From Paracentrotus lividus (lineage: Eukaryota > Echinodermata > Echinoidea > Camarodonta > Echinidae): DNA of 64,000 bases. Below are positions 11,061 to 23,948 of the stretch, piece by piece; position 1 is the stretch's first letter, and every line of letters begins with the position of its first letter. The notes under the pieces are model-generated. The model did not search any database and had not been told where the DNA came from. It saw nothing but the letters and a program-made list of their open reading frames with translations. The stretch spans positions 5,647,353 through 5,711,352 of the forward strand of contig CALNVZ010000649.1 of assembly GCA_940671915.1 (NCBI GenBank), read 5' to 3'. The translations under genes were made by a program, and so were the position numbers.

Positions 11061-12668
11061 GACCTCATTAATATTTATGGAGGTTGTTTAAATCATACCA
11101 TATGGGACATAATAGATCATTTATAAACAATTCCTCATCATTTCCAAGGGTCGTCAAACAAAGGAGAATTAGCTTTAAACAAAAATCAGTGTGTAAATCA
11201 AATGGAAAGGGGTAAAAATCATTTAGAATTTGCAGGGTGAACACGTTTACACATTAAATATTCAGAGCTGTAAGTGTATATGTAATATAATATCTCATAG
11301 TAAAAAATAAACTGTTTTTACATTTATTTTTAATGGGTATTTCATATCAAAACTTTCTTATATAACATCTGTCAGGATGTAACATAAGGAACCTAATCGA
11401 AAGAATGGGGAACAAGCATTACATCATTCTAAAAAAACAATAATACAAATTAAGAAACCAATGAAAGGGCAACAAACCACCTGCTACACTATAATGCAAG
11501 TGAATCCTGTACCCATCGTTGAATCAACATTTTTTATAAGACCCCCCCCCCCTCCATCGTGCCTACCTAGCTGCTCACCCAGTGCTACATTGCACGTAAC
11601 TGCCTGGGGGTGATTTCAGGGCGAATAATTGTGGTCTCAGCAAAGCTCGAAAAGTATCGACTTTGCCTGGCTGTGCATATTGCCTGTGGTGTGCTGGCAT
11701 GGCAGTGAATATAGAAACTTCGGGTGCGTTCATGGTTGAAAACAAAACTTAAACAGAAAGATGAATCATGACACAAAATGCAATATAAAACAGAATAATA
11801 TCACGATTGTCATAAAATTGAAGCTGATTGTGTTTCAAAACGCACCTTTTTGGGTGTTAATTTTTCCCCGAATGGGGATCTGAAAGACATTTATATTTAC
11901 GACCAAAAAGTGGAACCATGACCACAACCTTTGTTTATCTTTATATTTGTGTTTTGTATCACGATTAATGTTCCTGTTTAAATTTAAAAATCTAATATGA
12001 ACGTACCCTAAATTATTCCATGCATATTATTCTATCATCCAATGAGAGCAAAAAAGGACATTAGCTCATGTACTTACATGAAGAATTAATGACCTTCTAC
12101 CTGTGAAGGAAAAAATATTTAGACGGACTGCTCAAGTGTACTATAGATACTCTCTGATTTTCCAAGAAGATGATGTGAGTTTTGCTGACTTTGCAATATC
12201 CGCAGGAGATGCTATGAGTCTGCCGAGGGCGGGAATGGCATAGAATACATTGATATTTTAGATGATAAATTAGCCTCCTTTTAGCTTCAAAAGTCTTAAG
12301 TGGAAACATGTGTGTAGGGCAGAGGGTTAACATAAATTCTGTTCCATAGTATTTTTTTTTTGGGGGGGGGAGGGACAGATCATCAGAAAAATGATTTTTA
12401 CACTTTGAATAATCACCTTTTCAGATGATGAAAAGTTTATAAAGATAAACTGAAGAAATAGCTTCGACTTAGCTTTTCATGTGTGTAACACCTATGTATA
12501 TCATATGTCTGTAAAGCGCTGAGGGTCGTAGTCTAACTATGTATTATCGTGCTATATAAATCTAGAATATTATTGTTGGTACATCGAGAGCAAACCTTTT
12601 CAATTTTTTATAAATAAATAAATAAGTAAATAAATTTTTCTCTTCTTTTTCATTTCTCCCTGTCACAG
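11061..12668. other. RGS intron before the last exon
   Basis: No exon was found. Near 12510-12580 the bases GTAAAGCGCTGAG and GTGCTATATAAATC resemble the 3' tail of the CR1/L2 LINE and the SINE seen elsewhere in the window, so a truncated retroelement tail is likely. AAATAAATAAATAAGTAAA-type repeats precede the acceptor. Confidence 0.5.
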
Positions 12669-12851
12669 GTTAATCTTGATTCCAGGACGAGGCTGGAAAC
12701 CGTAGACAATCTGAGCGCGCCTGACGAGCATACGTTCGATCAAGCCCAAAAGAGGATAGAAGCATTGATGGAGAAGGACTCGTACCCGAGGTTTTTACGG
12801 TCCGAGATTTATCAGAAGCTCCTTCGGGAGAGCAGTAAAAAGGGAAAGTGA
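12669..12851 (+). CDS. RGS protein, last coding exon C
   Basis: The acceptor is CCCTGTCACAG. The exon starts on a codon boundary and encodes 60 residues and TGA. It opens [10 protein letters not shown], whose Asn is a conserved G-alpha contact, continues [20 protein letters not shown] and [10 protein letters not shown], and ends in a short basic tail (SSKKGK). This completes the RGS box and leaves almost no C-terminal extension, so the product is a small RGS of the R4 (RGS4/RGS5-like) type without extra domains. Exons A to C give about 168 residues without the missing N-terminus. No tandem copy flanks this acceptor, unlike the four junctions upstream. Confidence 0.93.
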   Translation, partial: VNLDSRTRLETVDNLSAPDEHTFDQAQKRIEALMEKDSYPRFLRSEIYQKLLRESSKKGK

Positions 12852-13760
12852 TGGCGCGGGCAAAGATCGCTGCCAATGTACAGACTCGATACGAACCTAC
12901 ACCTTTACACCTTTTTTTAATGTATTATACTACGAAGAGACGTTTATTAACTTTGTAGCGGCGTGGGATAGGAGGAGAAAGCGAAACCAACCAAAGCACT
13001 TAGTCGTACACTCCTAGAGTTTGTCTGCACACGAAGGTTACCAAGTAATAACTGCATTAGAGGGAATTGGATGAAACAACGCCCTCTATAGTCCGGTGTT
13101 CTCATATGAATGGAGTTTAATTTCTCCGGCAAGAGATGGATGTCTGCTCGATTAAAACTCTGGGAAGCGGCCATTTTTAGTGATTTTTCAGTAGCGTTGG
13201 ACACTCTTTGATATCACATCATGAGGACTTGTATATTTTTAGATATTGATTTTTTTTTTAGCTACCGATTGGATACAAGCTCGTTTGGCACTTCACCGTC
13301 ATATAACTAGCACCCGTTATCACCACACTATGAAAAGTGTTGAGAAATGCACACGTGCACCGTGGTATGGGTGACAGATTCTTGCCATATGTATGTTACT
13401 GTAATATATCGCCCTCTGTAGACTCTGCAATAATAGCTAACGATCAGCGGCCTGCTAGTGACCAACCAACTCCCCCCACCCCAAGAATGAGTGTTACGTG
13501 CAATGTTATTTAATGGTATTCTAGACTATTTTATATACAAGTTATGTATTGAGAAATAATGTGCAGTAGATCGAATTGATGGTTAATTGTGTATTTGCTC
13601 TTTGTATTTTGCCTAAAATTCTTCAATTATGTGGGAATGTGTGATTTATTCAAAGAAATTTGTAGGTATGTTGGTTTTGCGTGGGATATATGTCACTAAT
13701 GACTGGAATACGATGTCAACTTATAAGTAGTGAATAAATGCACAATCAAGAATTCATCAT
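12852..13760 (+). other. Probable 3' UTR of the RGS gene
   Basis: About 0.9 kb follows the stop without another frame of interest. AATAAA occurs at 13733-13738; the GT-rich sequence usual after cleavage is not obvious, and another AATAAA-type site lies near 13950, so the exact end is uncertain. Confidence 0.5.
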
Positions 13761-14177
13761 AATTACAAATGGCACAACTCACATAAATATTGACCAAAGT
13801 ACGATCGTTCAAAAGGCTTATTTTAGATTGAGTTGTATGTTCTATTAAGTATAACATCACTGCCAAAATAGTAGTTTATTAAGTGAAGAGACAATAATTC
13901 TGTCTCTTTGATGTTTAGTCAATATTTTGCCTTAACCTAGTTTTCAATTAAAATAAAATGCGCACTATGAATATGGCAAGACCCTAAGGATACCCCTATT
14001 AACAAGAAATTAACTCTGTATTCTTTCTTTTTGCAAGGTTGCATTTATATTTATTGGGATCATGTGTATTCTTGTTCAGGTTTAATAATGGCATGAGAAA
14101 AAAACAAACAAATCCTGGATGAATCCGCTATCCTTGTGTCTTTAATTGCTTTCATTGCCTCTCTCTATCCTGCTTCC

Positions 14178-14178
<1 letters not shown>

Positions 14179-14210
<32 letters not shown>
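14179..14210. repeat. Poly-C tract of 32 bases
   Basis: This is an uninterrupted C run followed by ACCACCATCCCCCC. Its complement is a long G run able to form quadruplexes. The proline-rich open frames reported across it are artefacts. Confidence 0.95.
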
Positions 14211-14314
14211 ACCACCATCCCCCCCAAAAAAAAATTGCCTTCTTTCCAACTACCTCACTCTCTGCCTCCTTCCTGTCCTCTCTGTTTCTATTTCTTCTTC
14301 TATATTGTCTGTTG

Positions 14315-14460
14315 GGAGTGAGAAGGGCGTTATTGCATCTTATAGATGTTCCGTTGAGAGCCAGAAGGGCGCTATTACTGTACAAAGTCAATGGTAATAG
14401 CGCCCTTCTGGCTCCAAACGGAACATCCTTGATCTGCAATAGCGCCCTTCTGGCTTCAAG
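14315..14460. repeat. Palindromic element with a strong hairpin (AGGGCGCTAT family)
   Basis: Arms at 14358-14378 and 14394-14414 pair perfectly over 21 bp (GAGCCAGAAGGGCGCTATT...) around a 15-base loop. An outer pair, GATGTTCCGTT at 14345 and AACGGAACATC at 14418, extends the stem. A third AGCGCCCTTCTGGCTT follows at 14441. Related AGGGCGTT and AGGGCGCTAT motifs lie near 14950 and 48660. Confidence 0.75.
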
Positions 14461-14489
14461 CCGACGATATGTATCTTTCCGGGGTTTTT

Positions 14490-14790
14490 TTTCTCTCTCT
14501 CTCCCTCTCTTTTCTCTCTCACTCCCTCTCTCTCTCTCTCTCGTCTGCCTTATATCTTTACTCCTTCTTCTACATCTATCTTTCCCTTATCTTTTCTCTC
14601 TCTTCCGCATTATATCTTGACTCCTTCTACATGTACTTTTCTCTCTCTTTTTTGCTCTACATCTTAACTCTCATCTATCTCTCGTATTCCTCGTCTACCT
14701 CTCTTATCTATCAACTTTCTCTCTTTCTCTCTTTCTCTCTCCCATTCACTCTCTCTTTCTCTTTCTACCTCATAATACCTCTCTATCCCT
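14490..14790. repeat. CT-rich low-complexity tract
   Basis: CTCTCT, TTTCTC and CTTCTACAT units cover about 300 bases. Two Ser/Leu/Tyr-rich open frames here reflect composition only. Confidence 0.85.
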
Positions 14791-14799
14791 AACTTTATC

Positions 14800-17605
14800 A
14801 TGGTATACCAGATTTTGAAATTTCAAAATCATGTTGAATTCCTCCTCAACATAGACCAACTACCACTTGACTGAAATTGTACATTCCTAAACTCCTGAAT
14901 CCAGCAGGCTTGATGCGCAGGTCGTATCTTCTGTCCTTTCTCATTTTTGAGAGCCGAAAGGGCGTTCGCAAATCTGCCTTCCAATGACAAAAGGGAGCAA
15001 CTCTGAAAAAAATGACATTTTCTGTAAATGAGCAAAATGTATCTGTCATCCACATTGATGTTACTGGATTCTCGAAATGTCTTACCTTAGATATCTTTAA
15101 GCTGGAGAAACTTTTATATACGAAAATTGGCCAGAAGGAAGTTGGCACTAAATAAAATATGAAACATCAAAACTCAGAATTGGTTTATATGCCACTTGCT
15201 TCCCTTTGCCATGGGACGGCAGAAACGATGTTTTACACAGACCTCATGTCTTTTCGCCTCTCATCATATTCTTGGATGTCATTTTCAACAATTCAAGGTT
15301 TCTTATTGGTTATATGAAGACAACAGGGTGCAACAATTTTAAAATTAAAGTTGAAATTAGCAAATCTTTCAACTGAAATCAGCTATCCCCATCGAAAAAT
15401 TGTCTTCTTATTCACAGGAGCATCAAAAAGAGTATCAACCCTCCTTATTCTACTTGTGTATTGATATCAAGAAGGGCATTGCGTCTATCATATAACACAG
15501 GATTAAAATCTCCCTGGCTCTTGAACAACAAAGAATCCTTTTTTTTTCTACTGCAACTATATCATTATTGATTATAGTGTTGATGGGCTGAACTATATTC
15601 ATAACCAGATATTGCATATTTCTATTATTAAGTATGTGTATTTTCAGGACTAAGTAATCAGGCCTGGGAATAAACTTATTTCCATTTTTCGAACAAGCTC
15701 ACTGTAATAAATTTCAGCAACCAACGTAGCATAAATTATCCAAATTATTTAGATGTCACACACACACACATACACAAAAATTAAGGGTTTAAGATTTTGA
15801 CTAGCATTGCTTAATTTATTTATTGAATTGGGCTTGCAATATTTCTGTACTCAAGAATTTAGATGGTTCTATTTTCTTGCAAAAAGATCTGCAATTCCTA
15901 GACAAAATATATTCTACTTACTACCAAATTCCAAATGAACTGCCTACACCATGTATAAAATGGTCAATGGTTCTGGGAATATAATACTATGAGTGATTTG
16001 CCTATAACATAAAACTTCTGATTGATATATTTGTGTGATTGTAATCATTTTAATATTCACAGGGTGATTGAATTATTCATATGTGTATGCACTGAATTCA
16101 CCAATCCATTGTATTTCTTGCTATATATTCTGAATAATTTTGTGGAAATAAACAAAACTCTTGATTTTTACACAAATCCACATGTAATTTTTTACAAATA
16201 TATTGAAGCATACATACAACTTTACCACTATGTCTCTCACAATTGCTTGTTTAAAAAGACTGCACAATGCTTTAAAACCTAGATATACGTAAAATTAAAA
16301 TCGCCTAATATATAAAGAGCTACTAGTGCTTACTTTCAAATTAAATATGAAAGCAAAAATTGAAATTGATGGTAATATTTTCCCATTAAACAAACAAAAA
16401 TTGTTTGAAGAGTTATATTCTTGTGAATGAAGTTAGTATTTAGAAGTCCAATTAACTGCAAATGTTACACAATCGAAATTAATTACACAATTGCAAATTG
16501 TATTTGCATTTTCATTTCTTTTGCAATTGAATTAAATTTACACTTCTCTAGTGTATCAGTAAATGCTCCAGTAAATACTGGAATTTGTAATAGAAGTTGT
16601 TATTTAATTCAGAATAGATTCTGAAAGGAATACCATTTTGCCCTTAATTATTATCTCTCTTTGTCATACTTTTTTGAGGCATATATTGTATACTTCAGGT
16701 GAGCATATAATGTGTGTGTGTTATGTACACAGGGATAGTAACAATTCATTCTGACATAGAAATCTATAGATATGTACAAGTATAATCCTTTTTGCTTTTT
16801 GTGGAGAAAGATATTTATTAAGAGACATTGTGGACTCTTTGTGTGACATAAAACAAGTAAGAAAACAAGATGTAGAAAATAATGCTCTATTTTTGCAGAG
16901 ATAAGCCTGAGAACAGTGATTTTCTAATAAATATGGTATTTTTTGTGTTAGGTAGCAGTTGCAATGACCATATATCAATTTCATGTATGTTACCATTCAC
17001 TATGCACATTTGTATATAATCTATAGTTAACACCTCGTAAATATGATTATGCTGAATGTGTGTTATAGGGGAGAATATGAAATCTTTTTCACTCTTGTTT
17101 ACTTTTGTTGAACTGAAACCGAGTCCCAGAAGTTGCATGATGAGCTCTATTATAATCCCTAGTTGCTGCTACGTTTTCTAATAATATGATTCTGTGTCGA
17201 GCCAATGCCTGAAATTTGAATATTTAACCGTGATCCAAGAGCAAAGCTGACAATCCTTCTTATTTTGAAGGAATTCCTAAATTTCAGCTTTTAATTTTCT
17301 GATGATATGTACCCCAATTTTTTTTTGAAATATTCTGTGTAAAATCGCTCAGCTGCAAATTCCATACACTAATCAAAATGACCAACTTTAACCCTGGACT
17401 TAACACTAAACCAAACTCTAAACCAATCATAAAACCCTATTGCAATCCTAACCCTAGCCCTATATCTTAGACAAAATAAAGCCCGGAGCAATTGTCGCAG
17501 GAGCAAATGTCGTGTCGCCTCTAAGACACATTATCGGATGCAGTGCCATGAGCGTAGATACTATTAGGGTGGACATATATACACACATCTCAACTTTTGA
17601 ATATG
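14800..17605. other. AT-rich non-coding stretch
   Basis: No splice-bounded exon or domain was seen. A CA repeat lies near 15757-15776. Near 17390-17470 there are AACCCTA/AACCATAAAC-type units reminiscent of degenerate telomere-like sequence, then GCAATTGTCGCAGGAGCAA. Confidence 0.5.
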
Positions 17606-17853
17606 AAGAGCTTACATGCAAAAGGGACTAAATCCACTTTTATATAAATTCAGAGGAAATGGCATTTGTTTACCAGATTTCGTAAACGCATCTATGGAGA
17701 GGGGAAATTACAAAATGCATTTTCTTACAGTTGCAATCAACATTAAAGAAAATCCTTTTGTTCAAAGACGGGTACGTACCTGAACAATGGCCTGATATCA
17801 ATAACTCAATTTTCATCCAACGTGGATTTAGTCCCTTTTGAATGTCAGCTCTT
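17606..17853. mobile_element. Short inverted-repeat element
   Basis: The left end reads AAGAGCTTACATGC, AAAAGGGACTAAATCCAC; the right end is its inverse, GTGGATTTAGTCCCTTTT, GAATGTCAGCTCTT. The roughly 250 bases are non-coding. Confidence 0.65.
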
Positions 17854-19499
17854 AATATGTTGACATGCACTGTGTGTGGGGAAGTTAAGGGAAAACCCCT
17901 GTTCATCCCCCACTTTCAATGTGTAATATACATGATTATGTGCTAATTGAGCACTTTGTAAGATGATAGGAGTTTAAGCATGACAAGAGAGAGATGTAAA
18001 GCCCTATGGCCCTCAGCAGGAGAACAAAGACCCAGTTTGACGAAGGCCTAAAAACAAAAATATTTGTAAAGATACATATAGGATGTTTGACTTTTGTTAG
18101 ATAAACAGATAAAGGACATATTAAGGAGTTGCATGGGGGCTTGTTATTTTGAGATATATTTTTAGGGCAATTATCAAGAGCTCGCAGCAAGTGTCTTGGG
18201 GAAAGAGAGCTACAAAAGGTGTCAAATTTACTTTAAAATTACAATAAATGCTGGTTTTGGAGTGATGATTCTTGTTCATTGAATCAGCAAAAAATGAACC
18301 AAAATATACTACGACAATTTTTCTTTCTCATGAGGTGTTTGCAAACACCATACATAGGATCAAAGGTCAAAGGCTGTACAAAAACAGACAATAATATTGC
18401 CTATCAAAGCACCTCAGACTGACACACCTGATTTGTTCTTTCTCCAACCAACCTTAATAATAAGAAGGAAGTTTGCTCCAGCTTAAAAAAAGACTTGTTG
18501 TGCGGTGGCTATTTTAAGGTGCCCTTTGCCGGCGAACCCGTTTGGATTTTTTTTTTTTTTGGGCGTAGGAAAATAAAAAGAGATTTTAGGCAAAAGCTGT
18601 CAAGATTGTATCTCAGAATAGAAAGTGTCAACCATTGATGCGCAATGGTTGGCGTTTATTATTATGTCCCTAGGCGAAGCAACGTAGCTTCTTCACATCG
18701 CCACGTTTTACACCCCCCCCCCCCCCCCCCCCTGTCCAAACATTTTTATCAACTCGTCGAGGGTAGCGTGTGCCTGTGTGTATGTTATTTCCCCGTGCTT
18801 GAACAAACTTCCCTTAATTGATATAAGAAAATAATATAATATTATATGTTTGAAGCAGAAAAGGATCTATAGTTGTTGTCCTTTTGAAATGACCTATTTT
18901 GTGTTTATTTTACATTTATGTAGATTTATATTGTGAATATAATGAAATGGCAGTATAAGATAATTTCAATAATAAGAGTTTTTTTTTTGTCCGTCGGTAT
19001 TGTCGATGTTTGTGTATAGTCAAAGGAGAGAGAATAACAAAACGAGACATAATATGAGAAATTATGTGTTGATACTTTGAAATAAACTCATCCACACACA
19101 AGATATATTAGTATGTTTTTGCATTTTTCTTTCATTTATTTTTGATTGAGACTAATATTGGTTGATAGAATGTACAGAGAGAATTTAAGCTTAAATCAGG
19201 AGGCCCTTTGAATGTGTGTGTGTTTGTGGGGGGGGGGGGTGGGGTGGCTGAATAAAAAATGATTTGATGCTCATTCTTGCCTTTTTGTGAACGTCTACTA
19301 AAAAAGGGGGATAAGGCTTGTCCCCTGGCTCCAGGGTAATGTATATCCTAGGCTATTTTATAATGGCTAAGGATGCTTGAGGCAAAGAACCACAGAGAGA
19401 ACTGATAAAGAAAGAGAAAAGGGAAACAATGTAGAGAATAATAAGAATTGGGAGTGGGTTGGGGAGGAGGGAGGAAGAGAGAAAGGGAAAGTAATAGGA

Positions 19500-19860
19500 A
19501 GATAAAGAGAGAGAGAGGGGGTTCGTGTAAGAGAGTGTGTGCGAAAGAGGAGTAATGAATGAAGATTTTAAAAAAGAGCATTGAACAGTATGTGCGTGTG
19601 AGAATGTGTGTGGGGAATGAGGGGGGAGTAACAGAGAAAGAATAATACAAAGATAGTAAGCTTATGTGAGTGTGTGCGTGTGCGTGTATGTGTGTGTGTG
19701 AGAGAGAGAAAGAGAGGGAGCAAGGATGTGTGAAGGTGTAGGTGTGTGTGAGGGTGTGTGTAGGTTTGTGTGTGGTGTGTGTGTGTGTGGTGTGTTTGTG
19801 TGTGTTGTGGTGTGTGTGTGTGTAAGGGTGCGTGAGAAGGTGTGTGTGTGCTTGTAAAGC
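19500..19860. repeat. GA- and TG-rich microsatellite cluster
   Basis: GAGAGA and GTGTGTG units alternate. The 172- and 78-codon minus-strand open frames (His-Thr-rich) come from CA repeats and are not genes. The counterpart in copy 2 is at 32590-32760. Confidence 0.85.
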
Positions 19861-19988
19861 TGACAAACAGATAATGATAACAATAATTTTCCTAACAATG
19901 ATATTAAACTTTCACATAATTCAAATTAGTATTAAAATGACTAATCGTTGTTAAAAGAATTCATAATATTGAGTGTTCCCCCCCCCCA

Positions 19989-19989
<1 letters not shown>

Positions 19990-20028
<39 letters not shown>

Positions 20029-20037
20029 AATATCATA
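19990..20037. repeat. Poly-A run of 48 bases
   Basis: The run follows a C run and ACA, at the left edge of the material present only in copy 1 of the duplication. It may be a retroelement tail or simple expansion. Confidence 0.9.
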
Positions 20038-20221
20038 GAGTGTATAATGTACCGACATGATTATATTGACTTTAAACAATATAAGACATGAGAATCATGG
20101 AACAGAAAACATTTATTTTTTATTGCTCCAGTAGCTTATTTGCTCTGATATAATTATATAAGTTTTAAACGATAAAAGACAAATGATATATTAAGCATGT
20201 TATAGACACAAAATTAATAAT

Positions 20222-21735
20222 GATTTATAATAATAGTCTTTATTTCCATGAAAAGTATATACAATAACAATATAACAATACAAAATGAGACATATAGATA
20301 TAGAGATGGCCCAGGACGCTGATGTTACTCAGGCAGGGCCTAACATAATGAACATATAATACAAACATGAGCTTAATTACTTATATGGAGGGATAGAAAT
20401 ATGCCAGGATGTTGTAATAAGTACTTGCAATCAAAATAATTTTACTTGTGAATAAGGACATGAAGTGGGGAGTGAAGGTTGGGAAGAGAATCAGAACAAA
20501 GTAAATAATGGATTTGAAACATGATTCTTATTGGGAACTAAGCTGCATCATAATAAACATTTTCTTAATCATACTTGTATAAAGATCTCTTACAAATATA
20601 TTTTCGTAACCATCAAATTAATTGTTCATTCTGGATAGCTATAAATTATTATTACGTCATCTAAATATCATTTCTAGAGATAACATTATGTATATAGTAT
20701 TAGATATAGAATACGATGAAAGCACAGCAGAAACAGGGTAATGTATGTGTTATTATCAGAATAGTTGATTCCCAAATATAAATGTAACAGCCATGGTGTT
20801 CGACACGAATAATTAAGGCACTCAATCCGTAATTGACCTAATAAAAATTAAACACAAAATATCAGATCAGTGAAGGTTTAAAACAATATGGAATTTATCA
20901 TCCATAACTATAGTAATCAACCTTAATATTCATCCTCCATGTCCATCCAACTTACATAAAATAGGCTGTCATTGGAGGAGAGGAGGTGATGCCCATGTTG
21001 GGTCTTGCCTTGCATGGAAGATTGAGAATGATGACACTACCGCCATTTTTAAGATTTGTTTGGACAATGTTTTGGCGGTAGTGTCAGCGTTAGCCGATTT
21101 GATCAGTGATTTCAGTGACTAAAAGTTAGGGTTAGTGAGGAGACCAGACTCCCGACCTCGAATGCTATCAGGGATACATCGAAATTGCTGGCTGAAATGT
21201 CATGGATCAGGGGGGCATATTTATTACATTTGTACACATAGACACTTAAGGTCGAATGGAACAGTTAGTTTAGTTCGAAGATGACCAGTTTCTTTTTATT
21301 CGGCCAGTAGAGGACTACATCAGGTCGATCAGTTGTTGTTATCACTTCTTGTGGGATAGTTGAGGATGGGTGGGCATGAGGGTGGTTGATATCTACAATA
21401 ATTTTGGGGTTGGGTGCACATGTATTTTGTTCTGTTGCTTTTGGCTTGGAGAGGGCAGTATGTATGAGGTTAAGTACATTATCATGTCTCCAAGTGTATC
21501 GGCCTTGGGTGAGTTGCACGTTACAATTGTTCAGAGCATGCAACAAAGTTTCCCTGTTTCCACATAGGTCGCATTTGTCAGATACATTTTGCCCCAACGA
21601 ACCAGATTTGATTTGGTTGGAAGTGTATCAATGCTTTAGTTTAGGACGAATTGCATAATACAGAACATATACATATATATATATATTTTTTTTTTTTAAA
21701 TTTTTTTTAAAAATAGTTATTCTTTATATTTTGTT
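20222..21735 (-). mobile_element. 5'-truncated LINE with zinc-knuckle and restriction-like endonuclease tail
   Basis: On the minus strand the element ends near 20222 with an AATAAAGACTATTATTA tail typical of LINE 3' ends. Coding remnants lie at 21100-21660. The insertion is absent from the paralogous segment near 32880, so it arrived after the duplication. The 5' end is truncated within the reverse-transcriptase C-terminal region. Confidence 0.65.
21110..21660 (-). pseudogene. C-terminal zinc-knuckle/endonuclease region of a LINE polyprotein (broken)
   Basis: Read on the minus strand, IDTLPTKSNLVRWG is followed after a frameshift by a knuckle CDLCG-x-ETLLHALNNC (C-x2-C-x8-H-x4-C), then GRYTWRHDNVLNL, then RPDVVLYWPNKKKLVIFELN. 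Past another frameshift come KYAPLIHDIS and FEVGS. The C-C-H-C knuckle followed by RPD, a Lys-rich strand and a Glu is the arrangement of the restriction-like endonuclease of R2/NeSL-type LINEs. At least three frame breaks make it inactive. A related relic lies at 62280-63900. Confidence 0.7.
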
Positions 21736-22190
21736 TGCTCGAGCAGCATCATTTTGCACTGGCTGTAATGATTTTATACCACGGAGTCTTTTAAGATATC
21801 GGACTTTTGCCCCCACTCCTTCCTGGGGTAAATTTCTTTTAAGAAAAATTGGCCCAACCGTCCGTAAACTAATAGACGCAAATTAATCTTTAGAATCAAT
21901 CTATCTGGCTTCAACACACATTTGAAAGGCGCCACAATAGCTCAACCCCAATCAGCCAACCCGCACACACATGAACAATTGCCCCCCCCCCCCCCTCTTT
22001 CAGGTCCAGTTTCCCCCTCCTTTTTGATAGCCAACGCTCCACCACATGAGAACGAGTTTGAAATACAGGGTTTGTTTATGTTAGGTCTGGATTTTGGTTA
22101 TAGGTTAGGTTTATTGTCTAGAGGGAAATGGCAAATTGAAATATGATATTCATATAAATTATATTGGACAAAATTTCTCTTTATATATAG

Positions 22191-22433
22191 GCTGTATACA
22201 ATGTGTATATTTTAAAAAATTGGTACAATCGTAGCAAAAACAAATTAGGTATGATTTTTTTTCATATGTTATGTATATATGACATCCATTATTATAGCCA
22301 ATATAATTTTCTTGTCGATATAAAGTTCAAAAAAATTACTTTTGTAGAACAAAAGTTCTGCTAATTTTTGTGTGACGACAAGAGTATTATAATTTACCCT
22401 ATGGATTTTTCTTTCACGGTCATTTTGGCGACT
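22191..22433. other. AT-rich spacer
   Basis: Nothing is recognised here beyond A/T-rich sequence. Confidence 0.6.
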
Positions 22434-22660
22434 AAGGGTGGTATCTCACTTCGCGGAAACTACTTTGAAACTACTTTGAAACTACTTTGAGAGGGATTTG
22501 GGACTACTTTGAAGCGGTTTGAAACTGCTTTGAGACAGTTTTGGAAACTTGTCGCAGAGACGTCGCGGAGACGTCTCTGCGAGGGAATAAAGTATCGGAG
22601 ACGTCTCTAATACTTTTTATTCGTCGCTGAGACGTCTACGCGAAGTGAAATACCATCCTA
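22434..22660. mobile_element. Short inverted-repeat element with GAGACGTCTC motifs
   Basis: The termini are AGGGTGGTATCTCACTTCGC and GCGAAGTGAAATACCATCCT. Inside are three copies of AAACTACTTTGA and several GAGACGTCTC palindromes. It has no open frame. A diverged relative lies at 59515-59765. Confidence 0.75.
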
Positions 22661-23228
22661 ATGTCCGAAATTTACACAAATAAGGCATGTCATGGCATTT
22701 GCAAAAACTGCATGTTCGACAGAGGTAACTGGATTATTCGAACTAGGTCTCGGCATTTCAGCCAACCTGGCATGTAGAGTAATGGAATTTTCATGATTTT
22801 TGAAAACTAATCTCGAGATCCACAGCACCAAATGAGATTAACAAAAGGCAAAAGAAAGTCCGTTTTTCCTGCTTCATTGAAATACCAAACAATACCAGGT
22901 TGTGAATAATGTTCATACTATATATATATATATATATATTTTTTTTTTAAAACAATTTTTACCATTTTTTAATACGGACTCTATTCGATTTCATTTATGC
23001 AGTTTTTTGTGAAACATTTTAGGGCATAAATTAAATACTGCATAACCGGTACCCAATTGATAGAACCGGTATATGCGTGTGTATATCCACAATTGTTATC
23101 AGTAAATTCAAAGTTTAAAGAAATACACACATAAATATTATGAACATAAAATTGACATTTTCAACAAGCAACAGATCCGTACCATCTAATATCATTTCAT
23201 AGTAGGGCCTATTCTGCTATAAAACAAT

Positions 23229-23947
23229 GTGGGCCATTCCACGGTCGGGAGGACATTTGTTGTTTTCGTCTTCTGGTTTATCTCAAATTCAGGTTGTATT
23301 TATGGTTTTCTCTCAAATTGTATCTCCTTGTAGGAGAATCCAAACTATATATTGATTAAAGCAAGTGGGACTACACATAATTAAAAATGAAAAAAGAAGA
23401 TAAGTCTTTGACAGAAAATATGATTTCTTTTGTAATTTGTCCAATTGGATAATCGGAAGAATATTAAGTCACATCTAAATGAACAATAAAATTTAATCTG
23501 AAGTCACAGAAAAGGTATGAAAATTTGAATATGTTGTGACGGACAAACTGTAACGTGAGTTACCGACACTAACGCTCCCCGCATTTGACTTGTTCATTTT
23601 TCTTCACTTTGATGATGCTGTTGAAAAGGTTAGAAATCTATTAATATCAATGTAAGATAGAAAAACTTTCGTCAATATTGGGTAGTTTCAGGACAATTCA
23701 CCCTAACAAGCATCACGAATGTTACCATGTAGTTTTTTTCGTAACGCGAGTTACCGAAGTTTAACGACCCGAGAACCTAAACGAGCAGGGCCACTGTTTC
23801 TTTTCTAATATTTGGTCCGTCTATGTCTGCTTTAAATAATAGTGCAAAAGGTAACTTGTAGATCAAAACAGTTTGAAAGATGGAGGCCGTTAATCTTGAA
23901 ATGTACCCATTATTTGTAACGCGGGTAATTGCCGTGGAATGGCCCAT
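23229..23947. mobile_element. Non-autonomous DNA transposon with GGGCCATTCCACGG termini
   Basis: The left end is GGGCCATTCCACGGTC and the right end is CCGTGGAATGGCCC. The interior holds repeated GTAACGCGAGTTACCG motifs (near 23550, 23740 and 23917). It is non-coding. It abuts the next element with two bases between them. Confidence 0.75.
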
Positions 23948-23948
23948 A

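Larger units (their letters stand above)
18196..22190. repeat. Segmental duplication, copy 1
   Basis: This matches 27533-34705 in the same orientation, in blocks: CTTGGGGAAAGAGAGC at the left edge; TTTTGGAGTGATGATT, CTTGTTGTGCGGTGGCTATT and the GTCCGTCGGTATTGTCGATG region; a TG-rich tract; CAAATTAGTATTAAAATGAC; and AGCAGCATCATTTTGC to about 22190. Copy 1 lacks the LINE and three DNA transposons of copy 2, and has its own insertion at about 19980-21735. It could be one long non-autonomous element present twice rather than a genomic duplication. Confidence 0.85.

Noticed and set aside
14136-14792. Proline-rich and Ser/Leu-rich frames
   Set aside because: They derive from the poly-C run and CT repeats.
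17390-17470. Telomere-like AACCCTA units
   Set aside because: The units are too degenerate and few for an interstitial telomere tract.
19348-19898. 172- and 78-codon minus-strand frames rich in His and Thr
   Set aside because: They are translations of CA/GA microsatellites with no domain or splice context.
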